A stretch of DNA of 64,000 bases from Sipunculus nudus (lineage: Eukaryota > Annelida > Sipuncula > Golfingiida > Sipunculidae), in NCBI GenBank assembly GCA_026874595.1, contig CM049306.1:39060019-39124018 (forward strand). Reading direction: 5' to 3'. The notes beneath the pieces were generated by a model that worked only from the letters and a program-made list of their open reading frames with translations, searched no databases and had not been told where the DNA came from. This document shows positions 35,166 to 48,982 of this stretch, one piece after another. Position 1 is the first letter of the stretch. Each line of letters begins with the position of its first letter. The position numbers were made by a program, and so were the translations under genes.

Positions 35166-37635
35166 ACATCAATTAAGACCACGAAAAAAAATAAACCTAG
35201 GATATCAAGTGAAGCCATGGAAAATTTGGAGGTTCATGATGCAGTGATTTGTTATAAATTCTGTATATACTGAGTGGGTAACAAATTATGCATCAAAAAG
35301 AAAAGAGTTTAATAAAAACGGTATCACTGTGAACGCCAATAAAAGTGCAACAGTGAAAGGGCATTAAAGTAATTTGTGGTGGCATTTATTAATACATATT
35401 TATATAATAATAAATTATTTGTGAATACTCGTGGGTCGTTTGAGCACTGAAAACTTGCACTTGCCACATACAACAGTAATATTACAATATTGTCTTCATC
35501 ATAATCATTCAGACTGGCAATAAACTTAAATGTTTTAAATGTACTTTCTGTGTACATGTTTGACGGCCAACAAGAATTCTACTATACAGGCCTCAGCCTA
35601 CTTCCTATTAATTAAAATACGGAAATCGAAGGCAAAACAAAATGCTGCCATTTACACTGAATTCTGCATATTACGAGACCGTAATGGATGCCATTTTTGT
35701 TAATAACACTTATTTGCACGTATCGGGGGAAAAGGAGGTCATTTCCTACTGGCGGGAGTGCCATGCTCAGGTCAAAGGTTGGAATCTCCTGTTTTTAATG
35801 GAGAGTTGTGACAATTATGAAGTGGGTCTTTGAAAAACCGTTGGTGGTTCCTGGGTCCCACTGATTGTTGTTAGATGCTCACAAGATAGCGGAAATATAA
35901 ATATTTGAGAGTCCAGTAATGCTCGCGGGCAGGACTTGCAGTGTTTACGCTCCCACTAGAAAACCCGCGCCAAAATCAATACGAGGCTCCCCAGCAGACG
36001 ACAGCCCCGAAAGGCTATAGCCGTGTCATTTCCAGGTGTAACTTATTCCACAGTTGTCAATGAAACACCAGCAACAACAATGTTTCATGAATAAAACTAC
36101 ATTGAACTTGATTTCTTAACCTGTTAAGAACCGAAAGGTTAAAATAAAGGCTTTAAACGATTTTTAAAGCTGAAACTATCCACATTAGGTCTATATGACT
36201 CATCGTGCTGTAGCCTGCCGCTACGTTTAATTTTTTTCAACTATAATTGTCAGTGGTAGCAAATTCTAACATTTTAAAATTGGCTTATAATTAAATATTT
36301 CGAGCTTTCTGTAAATAACACTTTGCATTCTATTCCTTAAACCAAATTAAACTTATGCCGGAGCCTATCAATTATTAAATTATAAATGCACGATGTTTAT
36401 GCCTCCAGGTTACCGTCGGATCTCGCCTACGAGTTGAAACTTCCGGAATAATTTGTTCTGTAAAATATATACATATCCTTGCCTATTGCTGTATGTTATC
36501 AATATGTGTTAACTATAAGCCTAGTGTGAATATAGCCTGCCACCTGATGGACAATGATAATAGGGACTTGTACTAGCGTATGAATAAATCATGAGCTAAG
36601 TGGTGATCTAATAAAGGTCACTTTATTTATATTTTTTTTTGCACGAGTGACCTGACCAACATTTATACCAAACGCGATCTTCATGAGCGTATGGTTCAAC
36701 TAGGACTTGATTTAATGGCAGAGGTTGAATCACGTACACCAGGAAAATAGATATATTAACTGAATGGCATTGAATGTTAGTGTGCTTTGCATGCATATAT
36801 ATAGATATCCTCGTTTTCAAACATTGGTATAATTCTTTGATTGGTAAGATAGTTTTGTGGATGTGTTGTTATACGTAACTGAGATCCTGTAACACGTTTG
36901 ATTGGCTGTATATTTATATCACACAAGATTAAACAACCAAATTGAATTGTGTAATAAAATATAGTACTTTTAATTTTGGTTAATTTTAGGAAAACGAAAT
37001 TTAAACATCACACACAACCAGTGCGATATATAGGCTCAATAAAATATGTAAGAATTGCATTAGCATTTCTAGAACTTATACGAATTACATATAATTACGC
37101 ATGGACCGCCTCCAATTTTTTTATATTTTATTTTACCATTTTATTTCTTGTAGCCAACCTATCAGTACACATATTGTTGTCATGCAATCAACAAGCGTTT
37201 AAATTCAATTGTAACACATAACATCGCACAGTATAACACGGTAAAAGATCATAATATATGACCAGAGAATGCGCAAAACCATTATGCTGCATGATGTGTT
37301 TCAGGGTAGCTTTTATATAGATAATTCTGATATTATAATAAATTAACATGGAGATATGAAACGCATACAAATACATATATATGTGTACGTACGCATATAC
37401 ATGTGTAGCCTATTATATTTCATGTTAAAAAATAAACAGAGGCTTTTCACCATATGGAACTAATAAATAATAAATGAAGATCCAAGATGGCAGATATTGT
37501 TATAGATTAGCTTTTTGCAATGAAAGCCATATGCTCGAGTATTGATTATCACATACGTGCAGTCTACTATATTTACTGACTTCTGTAAATGTCTGCATAA
37601 TCTAACAAATTATAGAATCCACAACTGAAATTTTA
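35166..37635. other. No gene seen; complex island at 35640-36050
   Basis: Between 35640 and 36050 GC rises and the sequence looks single-copy and complex, with one 63-codon frame (35642-35833, +, true ATG) that I cannot identify. The rest is AT-rich. Confidence 0.4.
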
Positions 37636-37653
37636 CTAAAAATTAATACTTAC

Positions 37654-37729
37654 CCCGCAGCGGTGCATAATAAGAGAGATTTGTGGCGGACATCTCTGCC
37701 GTTGTGTACTCAGACGTAGGAGACGACAT
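37654..37729 (-). CDS. Candidate first coding exon of an unidentified gene
   Basis: On the minus strand an ATG at 37729 opens a frame of 25 codons plus one base that ends at a consensus donor GGG|GTAAGT (37653-37648). The peptide begins MSSPTSEY and ends NLSYYAPLR. The GC-rich, CpG-containing sequence upstream (to about 37830, with a CACGTG E-box at 37771-37776) would suit a promoter. A second ATG upstream (about 37764) in another frame also reads through the donor. No downstream partner exon is certain; the phase matches the acceptor at 29613. I do not recognise the protein. Confidence 0.35.
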
Positions 37730-38261
37730 GTTGCCCAAGCGAAATGTTGAGGAGCGCGTTTCATGCTGGGCCACGTGCTGCGCGTGTGCATGTGCGGCGA
37801 AGGATTACAGGGGGGCGTGCCTCTGCTAGCAGTTAAGAAGTGTACACTTTTGTAAAATAGCGAAGTTGCAAAATTTAAAGTTGAAAAACTTGATTTTAAA
37901 TTCCGGAAAAAATGTCCCAAGTTTCAATATACAATTTGGCATTATGCATTTCACGAAATTATTAACTATATTTGGTTATATGATGCTAAGGAGCCACCAC
38001 CCCCGCTACAACCACACTTGGCGTTGGTTTCTAATTAAGTAGTTAACATTTTGTATGAACCCGCCCCACCCCGGCACCCATCTCCCTCCCTTTAACCCGA
38101 TCAGCACCCTCCCCTTCCGCGCGCAGCCACCCCCAAAAGTTGTGTGGTGGAATCGATAGCTTTGCTTTGCACCTTTATACCTGCCCGAACCTGCAGCCAG
38201 GTAAATTATTAATGCGAGGCGGCATCCGCAGATCGATCTACTCTCAAACTCGGCAATTATT

Positions 38262-38822
38262 CTAAAGTAAACCTCCTGAAATTTCTGCCTGCGCCCCTGT
38301 GCCATCGATTCCAGGCATTGTAGCGTGTCCGGTGAGCGGGCTGAGCTGGCCGTCCAAAGAATACCTAAATGGAAAATGATTCATAAACTTTGTGATGTTG
38401 CATGATCGGCTTATTGCGTTCGCCAGCTTTTTACGGCCGGCATCGATCTCTCTGGCAACTGAGCAAATACCAGAACGAAACTGACGGGTGTGAGCTTTCA
38501 GGTGATGAAATGTACATTCAGCTGACGGAACGATCGCTATGCATGTCGATTTCATGTTCTTTTGTTGCCAGGTAGCTGGCCGGATTCTGTTGCCCGACAC
38601 ACCTAATATACCAGACTTTATCCCACGTTTATGCATTTTTTTTTCTCCCATGACAGATTCAGCCACGTGAGATCGATTTAAGCGACAGGTTAAACACATT
38701 GCTTTTTCCACACAGACATGCAAACAGTCAAATAGAGAGGTAAAGAGTTTTTTTTCACAAGCCTGGGTGACACCGTGATTGTCTGAAACATTGCCTGTCA
38801 CACTAAATGACAGATTAGTCAT
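38262..38822 (-). CDS. Orphan open frame of 186 codons
   Basis: ATG at 38822 to TAG at 38262, unusually long for this AT-rich window. The translation has several cysteines (for example CLHVCVEKAMCLTCR) and basic stretches but no domain I recognise, no signal peptide and no obvious repeats. The underlying DNA is a GC-richer, complex island (about 38100-38820), so openness could come from composition, or it may be a conserved non-coding element or a fast-evolving gene. Kept at low confidence. Confidence 0.25.
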   Translation of the reverse strand: MTNLSFSVTGNVSDNHGVTQACEKKLFTSLFDCLHVCVEKAMCLTCRLNRSHVAESVMGEKKMHKRGIKSGILGVSGNRIRPATWQQKNMKSTCIAIVPSAECTFHHLKAHTRQFRSGICSVAREIDAGRKKLANAISRSCNITKFMNHFPFRYSLDGQLSPLTGHATMPGIDGTGAQAEISGGLL

Positions 38823-41711
38823 TTGTAGCGTCTTTGATCCAGATCAAGGCAAATAAATGTCTGCATCATTTGGCCTTTATTAATACACAGCACATTAATA
38901 TTTAAAATATAGTATTTGCATGAATATCTATATTAAGAGAAAAACTGTTGACACGTCTGCGGTGATTCGGTTGAAGCTAGGCGCCCTCAATATTTATGGG
39001 TCCCTCAAAAAGCCTACAGTAAACAGAAAAAAAATGTGTGTCTATAAAATAATACCATACCTAGACGGCCAAGATGAGGATTGAGAGGGGTGGGGGATTA
39101 CTGTAAGAAATGTGACATGTGTGGGACAACTTTATATAGACCTTGCTGTGAAATCTTCTCTGTTGTTCCTGTTTATATATGCAAAATTTGTCTGAATCCC
39201 TGAAAATCGACAATTGTGCACATATGCTTTTGATTATAGATTTCAATACCATTTCATTTATAGGGAATAATTTCTTTATTGACTGAAGACTTTGAAGATG
39301 TGCGAATAAAAACCCAGTTTATAATATATAAACACTCACTAAAACTTTTACTCAAGTACAACGCAAGAAATTTGAATATAATTAAAGTCAACTGAGTATA
39401 CAAATGAGTATATAGTTATAATTTTACAGTCAGGGCCTATTGTGGCCTTAATCCGGCTCAGGGTATTAAAAAATGCCATATTGCCTCTATATTAAACTCT
39501 AAATAAATTTTCAGGAATATGAAAATGTCAAAATTTGAGAAAAATCATTAAGTATTGGACATACAATGATAAAACGAAATCTACAACACTGAGATATATA
39601 AACCTGCATGCATGCAATATTTATTAGACACAATAAAACTTGCACTGCGTCGTGGCTTTTTGGTAGCTGTTACAAAATTGGCCGAGAAATCTAAATTTGC
39701 ACGAGAAACATCCATTACAAAGGAGTTTATTTTGTATTATTTATACTTCTAGCATTGTGCGTGACGCCTGTCTGATATTACCTTGAATTACCTGCAGGCA
39801 ATGATTAACCGGGATAAAACAATGCCGGTCGGTCAGATTGAGCAAACAGACGCGGCAGGGGTCCGGTTGCCTGGTTCCGGACAATCACGTCTAGAAATCA
39901 ATATGAAATGGACCTTAATGTTCCCTGGAGGAAAAGGGCTGGTCACTGGTCAATGATACACCTGAATAGCCCAATATAACCTCTGCTGGTGTAGGAGACC
40001 AGATATAATACCCTGCATGAATATAGCGATATACTCAGATAATGTGAGCTGATAATGTGTGATACAATCCCTCTATATGCACTACATGTATAAGTGTTAA
40101 AGATAAATGCGTTTCCTTTGAAATCGCTGATTCTTTTACGTATATATCAGTGGGGCTTTCAAATCAACGTGATCGCAATCCATATACACCATGCATGCTC
40201 GCCATGGATGCATGTATCCGAATATTCATATAGGCACAAAAAATGCATATTTTCAGTAATTAATGTATTTTATTGGTAAATTTTGCTATCTATAAACTAA
40301 CCTAGCTGTGATTAACATAAGTTTTCTTTTGGTGATTCGTGACACATTTTATGTGTAGAAGAAATGAAAGTTTACTAATAATGCTGGCTCAGACTGTAGT
40401 GTCTATATATATACCTTCATTAGGTTTTACATTTTCCTTTGTTAGACTGCCATGAAAATACAATAAGAAAATATTCTTAATGTTGCATGCTAAACACGTC
40501 AATGTTTGATATAAACAACTGGATCGGTTGGCACCATTCTATACAAAGAGCTGAAAAAATCAAAAGATCAATTATTATCATTTTGAATTTACTAAGAACA
40601 CCTTCATTTTTAAAATTCCACATTTAAAATTTCTTCAACTTTAGAGAAAGTATATATAAAGAAAACTGTAATCCGTCAGAAATCACGTGAAATGCTAGGG
40701 TGAAACACATATACATGATCATGTATACACAATTACACATTGCTTTTATGTACAGTTTGCAAGGCATTAATTAATTCACTGCATGTAATTAAAAGAAAAG
40801 CACATGCAGCATACATTTATAAATGAAAGTTAAGAGCTATATATATGGGACATTTTGAGGTTTTCATTTTTACTACCATTTTGTATTTTTTCTACTCATA
40901 TATGAATATTTTCTACATATAATCATATTTCTGCATGATTAAAACATATAAAAAGTCAATGGTCTTTCAGTAAAAAGCAAATTTTATAGGAAACAGTGAA
41001 AATCCGTTGTAATGTCAAATCGGTCCACGCAGAAAGTCAACGCCCTGTGAAAAAAAAGATACATAACTATACGAATGCTTCGCGAAATATGCGATATAAT
41101 ACACATGCAGGGTATGCCCAAGAGCAGTTAGACAGTTGGTCCATCCCTCAAAAGGGAAGATATAAAGGAAACATCAATTGAGAATGTCGAAAGGAAGAAA
41201 GAGACTTCAGAAAGGAACCAACCAGGTGAGTATACGTAATAAACTGTATAAACTGGAGACCAAGTACCGCGGCTAAAGAGGACCATAGGATCTGAAGAGG
41301 ATAATGGCAAGGTGAGAGTTTGTACCTGCACATTAAATCTGATCATAGTAATGGCGCACCGCCAGATCGACCGAATATAACAAAACCACAGGTTCAAGTG
41401 ACATACAAGTGAGCTCCTGACCCTTTATATTCTCCACTTATAGATTCTCTCGCTTATTAAAACAGGTTCACGTGAATTTAAAAAATAGTATAAACTGTTA
41501 CATTTATCCATTGGTGTAGAAGGCACCTACATGGGAAATATATATATAATATATGTTATAAACTATATGTGTTCTTTTAGATTTAATGTTTCTTTACATT
41601 CGAAAGAAATATTTAAATAATCATTAATTTATTATCATCCACTATTCATGAAATCATGATTTTATCATCCCCTTGTCATAAAACCAACGGGGAGTTTTAC
41701 CTACATTTAAT

Positions 41712-41716
<5 letters not shown>
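38823..41716. other. No gene seen
   Basis: Mixed-complexity DNA without exon-like segments. Confidence 0.5.

Positions 41717-41773
<57 letters not shown>
41717..41773. repeat. (TA)n microsatellite
   Basis: About 28 TA units. Confidence 0.95.
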
Positions 41774-41774
<1 letters not shown>

Positions 41775-41894
41775 AGGAATATCTTCAACAGGTATAGGCC
41801 CGGAGGATGGTACGGCGACGTTTCTATAAGAAGAGAGTGCCTTCCTCTTCACTGGCCGACGAAACAATAAGTTTAGTAGTGTCCAGTATGGGTT

Positions 41895-41985
41895 CCAACA
41901 AGAGGTGCGGACCGGACCGCTAACACAATATACCGGACCGCTTATCCCTGAATCGGACCGCTCCTTATCGGTCCGGACCACTCTA
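41895..41985. repeat. CGGACCG-rich repeat segment
   Basis: CGGACCG occurs five times in about 80 bp (GTGCGGACCGGACCGCT, ACCGGACCGCTTAT, ATCGGACCGCTCC, TCGGTCCGGACCA), including self-complementary CGGTCCGGACC. It looks like a fragment of a dispersed repeat. Confidence 0.5.
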
Positions 41986-44753
41986 CCTAATGTTTAAAGG
42001 ATGACTTTAAGGATTCCGTTTTAACCAGCAAATCGTCTTATAATCAAGGGGTAATTAACCTCTCAAAGAAAGACTCGTTAGCTTCGTAAAATGTATTTAA
42101 AGCAATGGTTTATGTACGTATATACTCCTCGTAACAGGTTACCCCCGCAATGTTCAGATTACTCCGTTACAGATATAACCATCAAATGAAAAATTCTAAC
42201 TCCTTATATATTATTTATATGCACAACGTGAAAGAAATGAGATTAAAATAAGCTGGAATCAATCTATGAAAAATGAAATTAATGCAAAATCTAATTATAC
42301 TGTTAAGTATATTTCTGGTAGATAAAAAGAAACAACTGTTTTGAAAGGGTAATCTGAAATCGTTTAGGCGGAATTCAGAAATCGATATAAAGTTTCCTTG
42401 GGCGGGGACTACCGGATGGGGGTAATCTGAAGCCGATTTCAAGTTACCGGGAGTGTAGGGGTTTTCTGATTCCACATATCCCCCCCCCCCCCCCCTCGGT
42501 AATCTGAGGAGTGGTATACCCTTAATTCCTATACTGTTTTCTAGAATTCTCTGTATTATATATATTGAAGGTAAACGGTATGAGGATATAGTAAAAATAT
42601 AAAGCAGGTTATTTATGATTGATGTTTATAAATATATACTCTCATATTTACCGGTATATATATACACTGTTATGCACGATATATACTATATATAGAACAA
42701 CTCAAGCATGAGCACACCCTCAAGTTCTGTTACAAAAAAAGCTTTGCAAAACATTATTTACAAATATTATCAAAGATATTAAGGTAAAATAGATATAAAC
42801 AGTGTCAACATATCATGGTAAGAATTATGTTTAAATGCTAACAGATAGCAATTTATAGCTATACTTTGATGTGGTCTCAATATGAATCAATATGTTTGCT
42901 TTGGTCTTTGTAAATCCACTTTGCACACATTGCAGATCTAATTAACCCTGCGGAGGGATACAGGTGTATTCACGGGAATGTTTGTAATGTGCCAACATAC
43001 AAAGACCATGAATAACCCCAGAACTAGGTTTGTATATTGACAACCCTCATATTGTTGTTGTCAAAGTAAGCTCCACTGTTTGCACGTTGAGTGACGCGTA
43101 TACGTGTTGTCTGGAATATAAAAGAGGGGTTTAAGGAATATATAGAGCTGATTGAGTAAGTCGGGGAGGAACTGATTTTGCGACATTGCGTTTAGTTTTT
43201 TTTTTTTTAAAGAGCAGTGTATACCAACTGCATGCAAGAAATGTTTAAAGTCTGATTCGTTCAATTAGTTTTAAAAAAATCACATGTAAAATAAAAACTA
43301 ATAACTAATTACTTCCTACACTGCATGCATGGATTTCGATAAAGGTATATAACATGAACGCTTCGATAAACTACTCATAGTATTAAAATATATGTCGCAA
43401 GTTATAAAGACCTGCATGTATAAACACACCTTATGTTATCACACGCGTTGCATGCAACAATTTACACCACACCAAACGGTATCGTAAAATCGCAGTCATA
43501 ATTGAACTGGCATATTAGTCATGGCACTTAAGCACATATTCAAAATCATTTAAGCTGTCACGAGATAATTTTTCTCTCAATACATTAATTCATGGATATT
43601 TTATAAATGTGTGATATCTGTCTTTTTGCATCTTTACTACCTTGTTGAACTTTTGCCTGTAATTGTTCCGCGCCATGGCTTACAAATTTTCCAGAATGTG
43701 TCCGTCATTGCGTGATTGGACGTGATTAGCTATGGTGTCCTGCAGAGGAACTGACACGGTCCCCAGGCATTCGGGAAATCAGTAAACCCCTCGAGATGAG
43801 TTTCCTTTCTTCCAGTCAGTGAAAAGTCTAGAAACGCACAAACTTTTTTTCAAAGGGGGAATTATATTGTCTTAAAAAAAGAGAGTGGTCAGTCTGTTAT
43901 ATATACAGTTTGTCTTATATACACACCCACACAGCGCAGTGACCATCCCTCATTGTTTAAGAGTGAGGGGGGATATAACCCCCCCCCCCAGCTGTATCGA
44001 TAGTCGACACCCCTGATACAGCGTATTCAGTGCCCATGCATGCACTAGAAGATTTGTAAAAGTGGCTTAATGTGGAAATTCCTCTCCATAAAAGGTTAGT
44101 TAGGTCTCGCCCCTGCACATTCATTTTAACCTCTGTTCATAGCAACAGAAATTGACGACATGAAAATGTGTTAAAAGGGCCTGTTCCGACATCTATTAAC
44201 TAAATACACTTCCGTGAATCTTTCATAAAAGTAGGTCAGAAAACGCGTATCAACCGCATTTCCTCTCTTGGCATTGTTTAGATCCACGTGTTTATAACAA
44301 ATGGGGGGGGGGGGGGGGAGGTCGGTCAAAATAATCAAAACTCATTTAGTCAGGACATCTGGACAATTTAGTTTGTTCGATTTGGTACGTGTACCCTGTT
44401 TACTAACAGCTTGTAGATAAACAAGCTCATACATCCATCACAGAGGCATTATACAACAACTGTTCTCACGGAAATTACTCAGTTCATTATAGGCAGGGTC
44501 AGTCAGATACCACATAGATTCTAAAGAAAGTAAGGCGAATAGCTGGCTCTAATGGGTCGATATATAATTATCGTGGAGGGACTTTGAAATTTCTTCAGAA
44601 AAACAGGGAAATATAATTTCAGGGAAATTTACGTGTGTTTCTGTAAATTTGGTCTTGAGAAGCAATTTCATTCCAGTGGACCTAAAGTTCAATAAATTTA
44701 GCGCTGCATTTGACTGTAATTTTTAGTTAAATGTCTACATTACCAATGCAGAA

Positions 44754-44756
<3 letters not shown>
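41986..44756. other. No gene seen; homopolymer tracts
   Basis: C runs at 42480-42495 and 43980-43989 and a G run at 44304-44320. The area 42345-42530 repeats GGTAATCTGAA words in both frames of a decayed repeat. No exon supported. Confidence 0.45.

Positions 44757-44801
<45 letters not shown>
44757..44801. repeat. (TA)n microsatellite
   Basis: About 22 TA units. Confidence 0.95.
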
Positions 44802-44804
<3 letters not shown>

Positions 44805-44999
44805 CCCTGAAACGTGCACATGTGGGTCTGCATATATAAAAATAACCAAATCTCCTGCATGGGCCTGTACCTTATGATATATACGACCTTTTAAAAGTGC
44901 CCGGTGTAAACTGAAAAAATGAACATCCTTTGTTTGACATTTAGTAAGCCACATGACACTTTCCTTGTCGGGTGGTCACCGTGTGTGATGTGACCTTCG

Positions 45000-45360
45000 C
45001 TCTCGGCCACACAGACGCCCCGCGGGAGCTGACAATTCCCGGCAGGTTAATTACCAAGAGGCCGTATCATTTGTGACCGTGGTCTATAACATAACACACG
45101 CTGAGTGAACGGTAACATGACATATGAGAAACCTGTTGTTCGAGCTAACTATATTCTTAATTTGGCGTCTGACCCCATCAGCGCCCATTTGAACCACTAC
45201 AACAGAATCAGCGTCCGATTCCACAGTAATGACTTGCACGCCAACCCACAATACGACCGTTGGTGGTGCTCTATGAAAATATCCCGCTCCGCCAACGGTC
45301 CACCAGTCAATATCCATTGTTCCGGGCACTGAACAGTTGAAAGACAACTAAGAATAAATG
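45000..45360. other. High-complexity island, open on both strands
   Basis: A 76-codon frame (+, 45105-45332) and an 88-codon frame (-, 45084-45347) overlap. Neither has recognisable domains or matching splice sites. Composition is GC-richer and resembles the other islands at 26.1, 32.8 and 38.3 kb, so a regulatory element is as likely as an exon. Confidence 0.3.
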
Positions 45361-45810
45361 TGGAATTGATTGACGACCAATTTAGCCCAGCTGCGTGCTT
45401 GCGGATTAGCGTTAATACCAGGTGATGGCTCCTATAATTCCGTCCAGTAAGAGTTTGCGGACCCCTTTGATATTCAGGTTGAGGCCTCTATTTCCAGGTA
45501 GGGGACTCTGCAAACAAAGCTTTCCTCCACCGGGCGTAGCGCGTTCACGTTATTGCTTGTATTAGGGATTCGGCGGCCGAGTGTACTTTTATGACAACGG
45601 TTTCCGCTCGCTCTACCCGTCACGTTTTACGATTTAAAATTATTTACATAAAGGTCCATCCAGGTATACAGAATAACTTTCACTTCTCTCACTCGATATA
45701 CGGTTTCAAATAATAGTTATGACAATATTTTGCCATATACATTATATAGAGTTATCATTACACGCATGAAGAAGGTTAAATACAGTATATACAATAGAAT
45801 TTATATATAA

Positions 45811-45985
45811 CCAGGCGCGGATCCGGGGGGGGGGGGGGGCGAGACAAATATTATGTATTACAGGGGGTTTAGGGGGTGTCGTGACCCCCCCCCCCCCCCC
45901 GCTATTAACCAGACCTTTTTAAGACATTTTTTATGTAGGACACCCGTTGACCCCTCCCTGCAAAAAATCCTGGACCGAGCCTGGT
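45811..45985. mobile_element. Short foldback/MITE with CAGGCGCGGATCCGG ends
   Basis: ACCAGGCGCGGATCCGGG on the left is mirrored imperfectly by CCTGGACCGAGCCTGGTA on the right (175 bp apart), and internal G15 and C18 runs face each other as well. No coding sequence. Similar GGATCCGGGG and CTGGATCCGCCCCC phrases near 23505-23780 suggest another family member there. Confidence 0.6.
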
Positions 45986-46890
45986 AAACAAATATCCGAA
46001 TAATTTTGGGGATATGATCTTTGTTCGGATATTTGGAGATATGCGAGATAAACAATTTTTTCTATAAGTATATACTAGTACTTCCAGTAAATCGTGAGAA
46101 AATATACGTTCTAAAACGCTTTTTAATTCCATGGAAGCGTTTTTAATTACATTTCATATTTGACACGTCTTTAAAAATGCCAAAACACACACATACACGT
46201 GTGGAGACAGTTCAAGGCGGCATGCAGACATGACACTGCATGCAATAAGAGACCTGCATGGTCTCATGAATTTTCTGCACTAAATAAATTGTATTCCGGA
46301 TTTGGAAACGTCGCCATTTACACATGTGTATGATACTTCCTATACTATGTTCTAGTCCATTTATTGTTATTCAAGCATATATCGCAAATCTAATTATACA
46401 CGAGTTAACGAATGAGGAACTAGCATATATACACTGTAATCAGTAATAACCATTAATCTAGACAATCTAGCGAATACACGAACACATGCACGATGGATCC
46501 GGTTTTAAATGGTTACAGGATGTGGTTCAATTTTCCTTTTTGCATTTCATATATATACACAAGTAAAAGTTTTCATAGGCAAGTATAGATAGTGAAAACA
46601 ACTCATGTTTAAGATATTATCTTTATTTTGTATATAAAAATCAACCGTGTCTCAATCTTGGCAGAGCTGGTTCTATTATATATTATTACCATAGTGTTTA
46701 TTCCACTGAACATGCATAATTTATCACAGTAACAGCTTTGGTGAGCAGACCAAGGTGTCAACAAGCGATCTATCGTCGCCGCAAAACTACCTAGTCCATG
46801 TCAGTTTACTAGTTTATATATGTGGGTATTTATAACTATATGGACCACGGGTATTTACATTCTGGTGGAGATTGAATAGTGAACATAGTG

Positions 46891-46924
<34 letters not shown>

Positions 46925-47066
46925 ACATATATATATATACACACAGAATATATATAACTCATATATACGATATACATGTACATGTATACATGTATATTAT
47001 ATATTTAATTTAGCATTCATCTCCCTTTTAAATGGTTTTTGAACGTCGCATGTCCGATTTCATCTG

Positions 47067-47151
<85 letters not shown>

Positions 47152-48982
47152 CCTGTATAAGTATATAAATAAACATTTCCTAATGAAGCCCTATTGTGGA
47201 CTGAGCTTTCTGAAACATATAACCATTACCGCACGACATGTTAGTACAGTTGTCCACAACACTTGTTTTTGAGTATAACAGAAAGCATGTGACATGCAAC
47301 ACGTGTATATAAAAATGTACAGTTGGCCCCACTTGTAAATTCTGACCGCGAAGTACCTTGTACTCGAAGTTCTAAGGTAAAAACAGTATGTCTTATAAGA
47401 CACAGCGTACACAAACATTATTAAAACCAAACCTTTCTGCACACGTCAAGTGTGCGTTCATAAATATACAATTCAGAAGCAGACCTGCATAGTAGCCCGT
47501 GAATGATGTTATTTAAATTTATGCTTTAATTAGAGATATACAAAACCTGCATAATATCAGATAGGACAATTATATATCTAAACGAATAAGTTAAACGATT
47601 TTATTGCAAACTGTTTCGGCTTGTCTTGTAAAATACATGCAATGCGAATACCTGTGTTTCCAGAAACCTGAATAATGTGCTCCTATGTAGGTTATCATGT
47701 TTATAGTCATTAAATAACCTGCGTCTAACAGATAACCTTGTGCGACATATATACGCAACGGGCGATCCGTGGATACGCACTGGGCCGTGCGCCAACGACC
47801 GCACGTCGGGGCCGAGGTCACCTGGTTTGAACTTGTTGGAGACGTGCAAGGGCACTTTTATAATCCACGGACCCGCTTATGACTACACAACCAAAGGAAA
47901 TACAAACACACTTATAAGGATATAGTAAACATGATCTTTGCACCGTTCCGTCGCTGTGCCTTAACAGCCTAGTAGCGTCCTGGCTTTATTTGCTCACCGA
48001 TTTTAGCAAATCAATGAAACTCAGATAAGCTTGAAGGACTTGTATAGCAAATACGGCACCGCAACAGTTCTACACATGCAACTAAATGCCCTTTCATAGC
48101 GGCCTATTAGGTTAATGTTGATTCGCGGTGACCACTTTACACCAGTATAAACCAATAACCATACTGATAATTAGGTAGTTGCATTAACAACGGAGTCAAC
48201 AAACTGATAAACGCCACAGTATAGAGCTTGATTTACAATCTCTGCGCATGCTCCCCTTAGATGTGTTTTATGGGAAAATGAAGAGTGCATTAACGCCAAC
48301 CTATATATTTATCGACCCGTTTTGTATATCTGGGTCATGTATCCCATACATGATGATTCTATATCCTGAGAAATTAAGGGCTATAAGACTTTCTATATAC
48401 AATATGTACAAACTTTTAAAATTTTCAGTATGTATATGTTCATGCTAGATAATAAACTTCCTATTTCAGGCTATTAAATCATTTTAATGCATGATCAGTA
48501 TCCTGGTTATATCTATATTGCCACTGATCGCAGCCATCTTGGTTTACTCTTGCATTTCTGGCTTAATTTGTAAGCTTTGTGATATATAGAAGCATATAAC
48601 AATAAATTATAATTAAAAATGTCATGAAGCGCACTATTAAAACATAATTGTATTCATTTGTAAGAAACACCCTATATAATGACGTGGGCTGAGCATAAAA
48701 TATACATTATTTACATGTTTAATACAATACAATATCAACAGGATTGACATGAATAATGATATAATAATAACAATATTAACATAGAAAGTATACATATATA
48801 TTCAGCTGAACTCTTCATTAAGTCACAGGCATTCAGGCGTGACGGTCACGGAGAGTTTAGCCCAAGTTTCACAGCCATGCGATGAGCATGCAAGGAAGGC
48901 ATCTTCCATAGTACATTTAAGAAATACGCCAACAATACAAATATATACACACACTCCAACTCCGGGCCCACGCCCATCTAGA
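45986..48982. other. No gene seen; (TA)n tracts
   Basis: Mostly AT-rich, with microsatellites at 46889-46935 and 47073-47146. The GC-richer strip 47750-47830 has short frames only. Confidence 0.5.
46889..47146. repeat. (TA)n microsatellites
   Basis: Tracts at about 46889-46935 and 47073-47146, plus shorter TATACA/TGTATA words between them. Confidence 0.95.
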
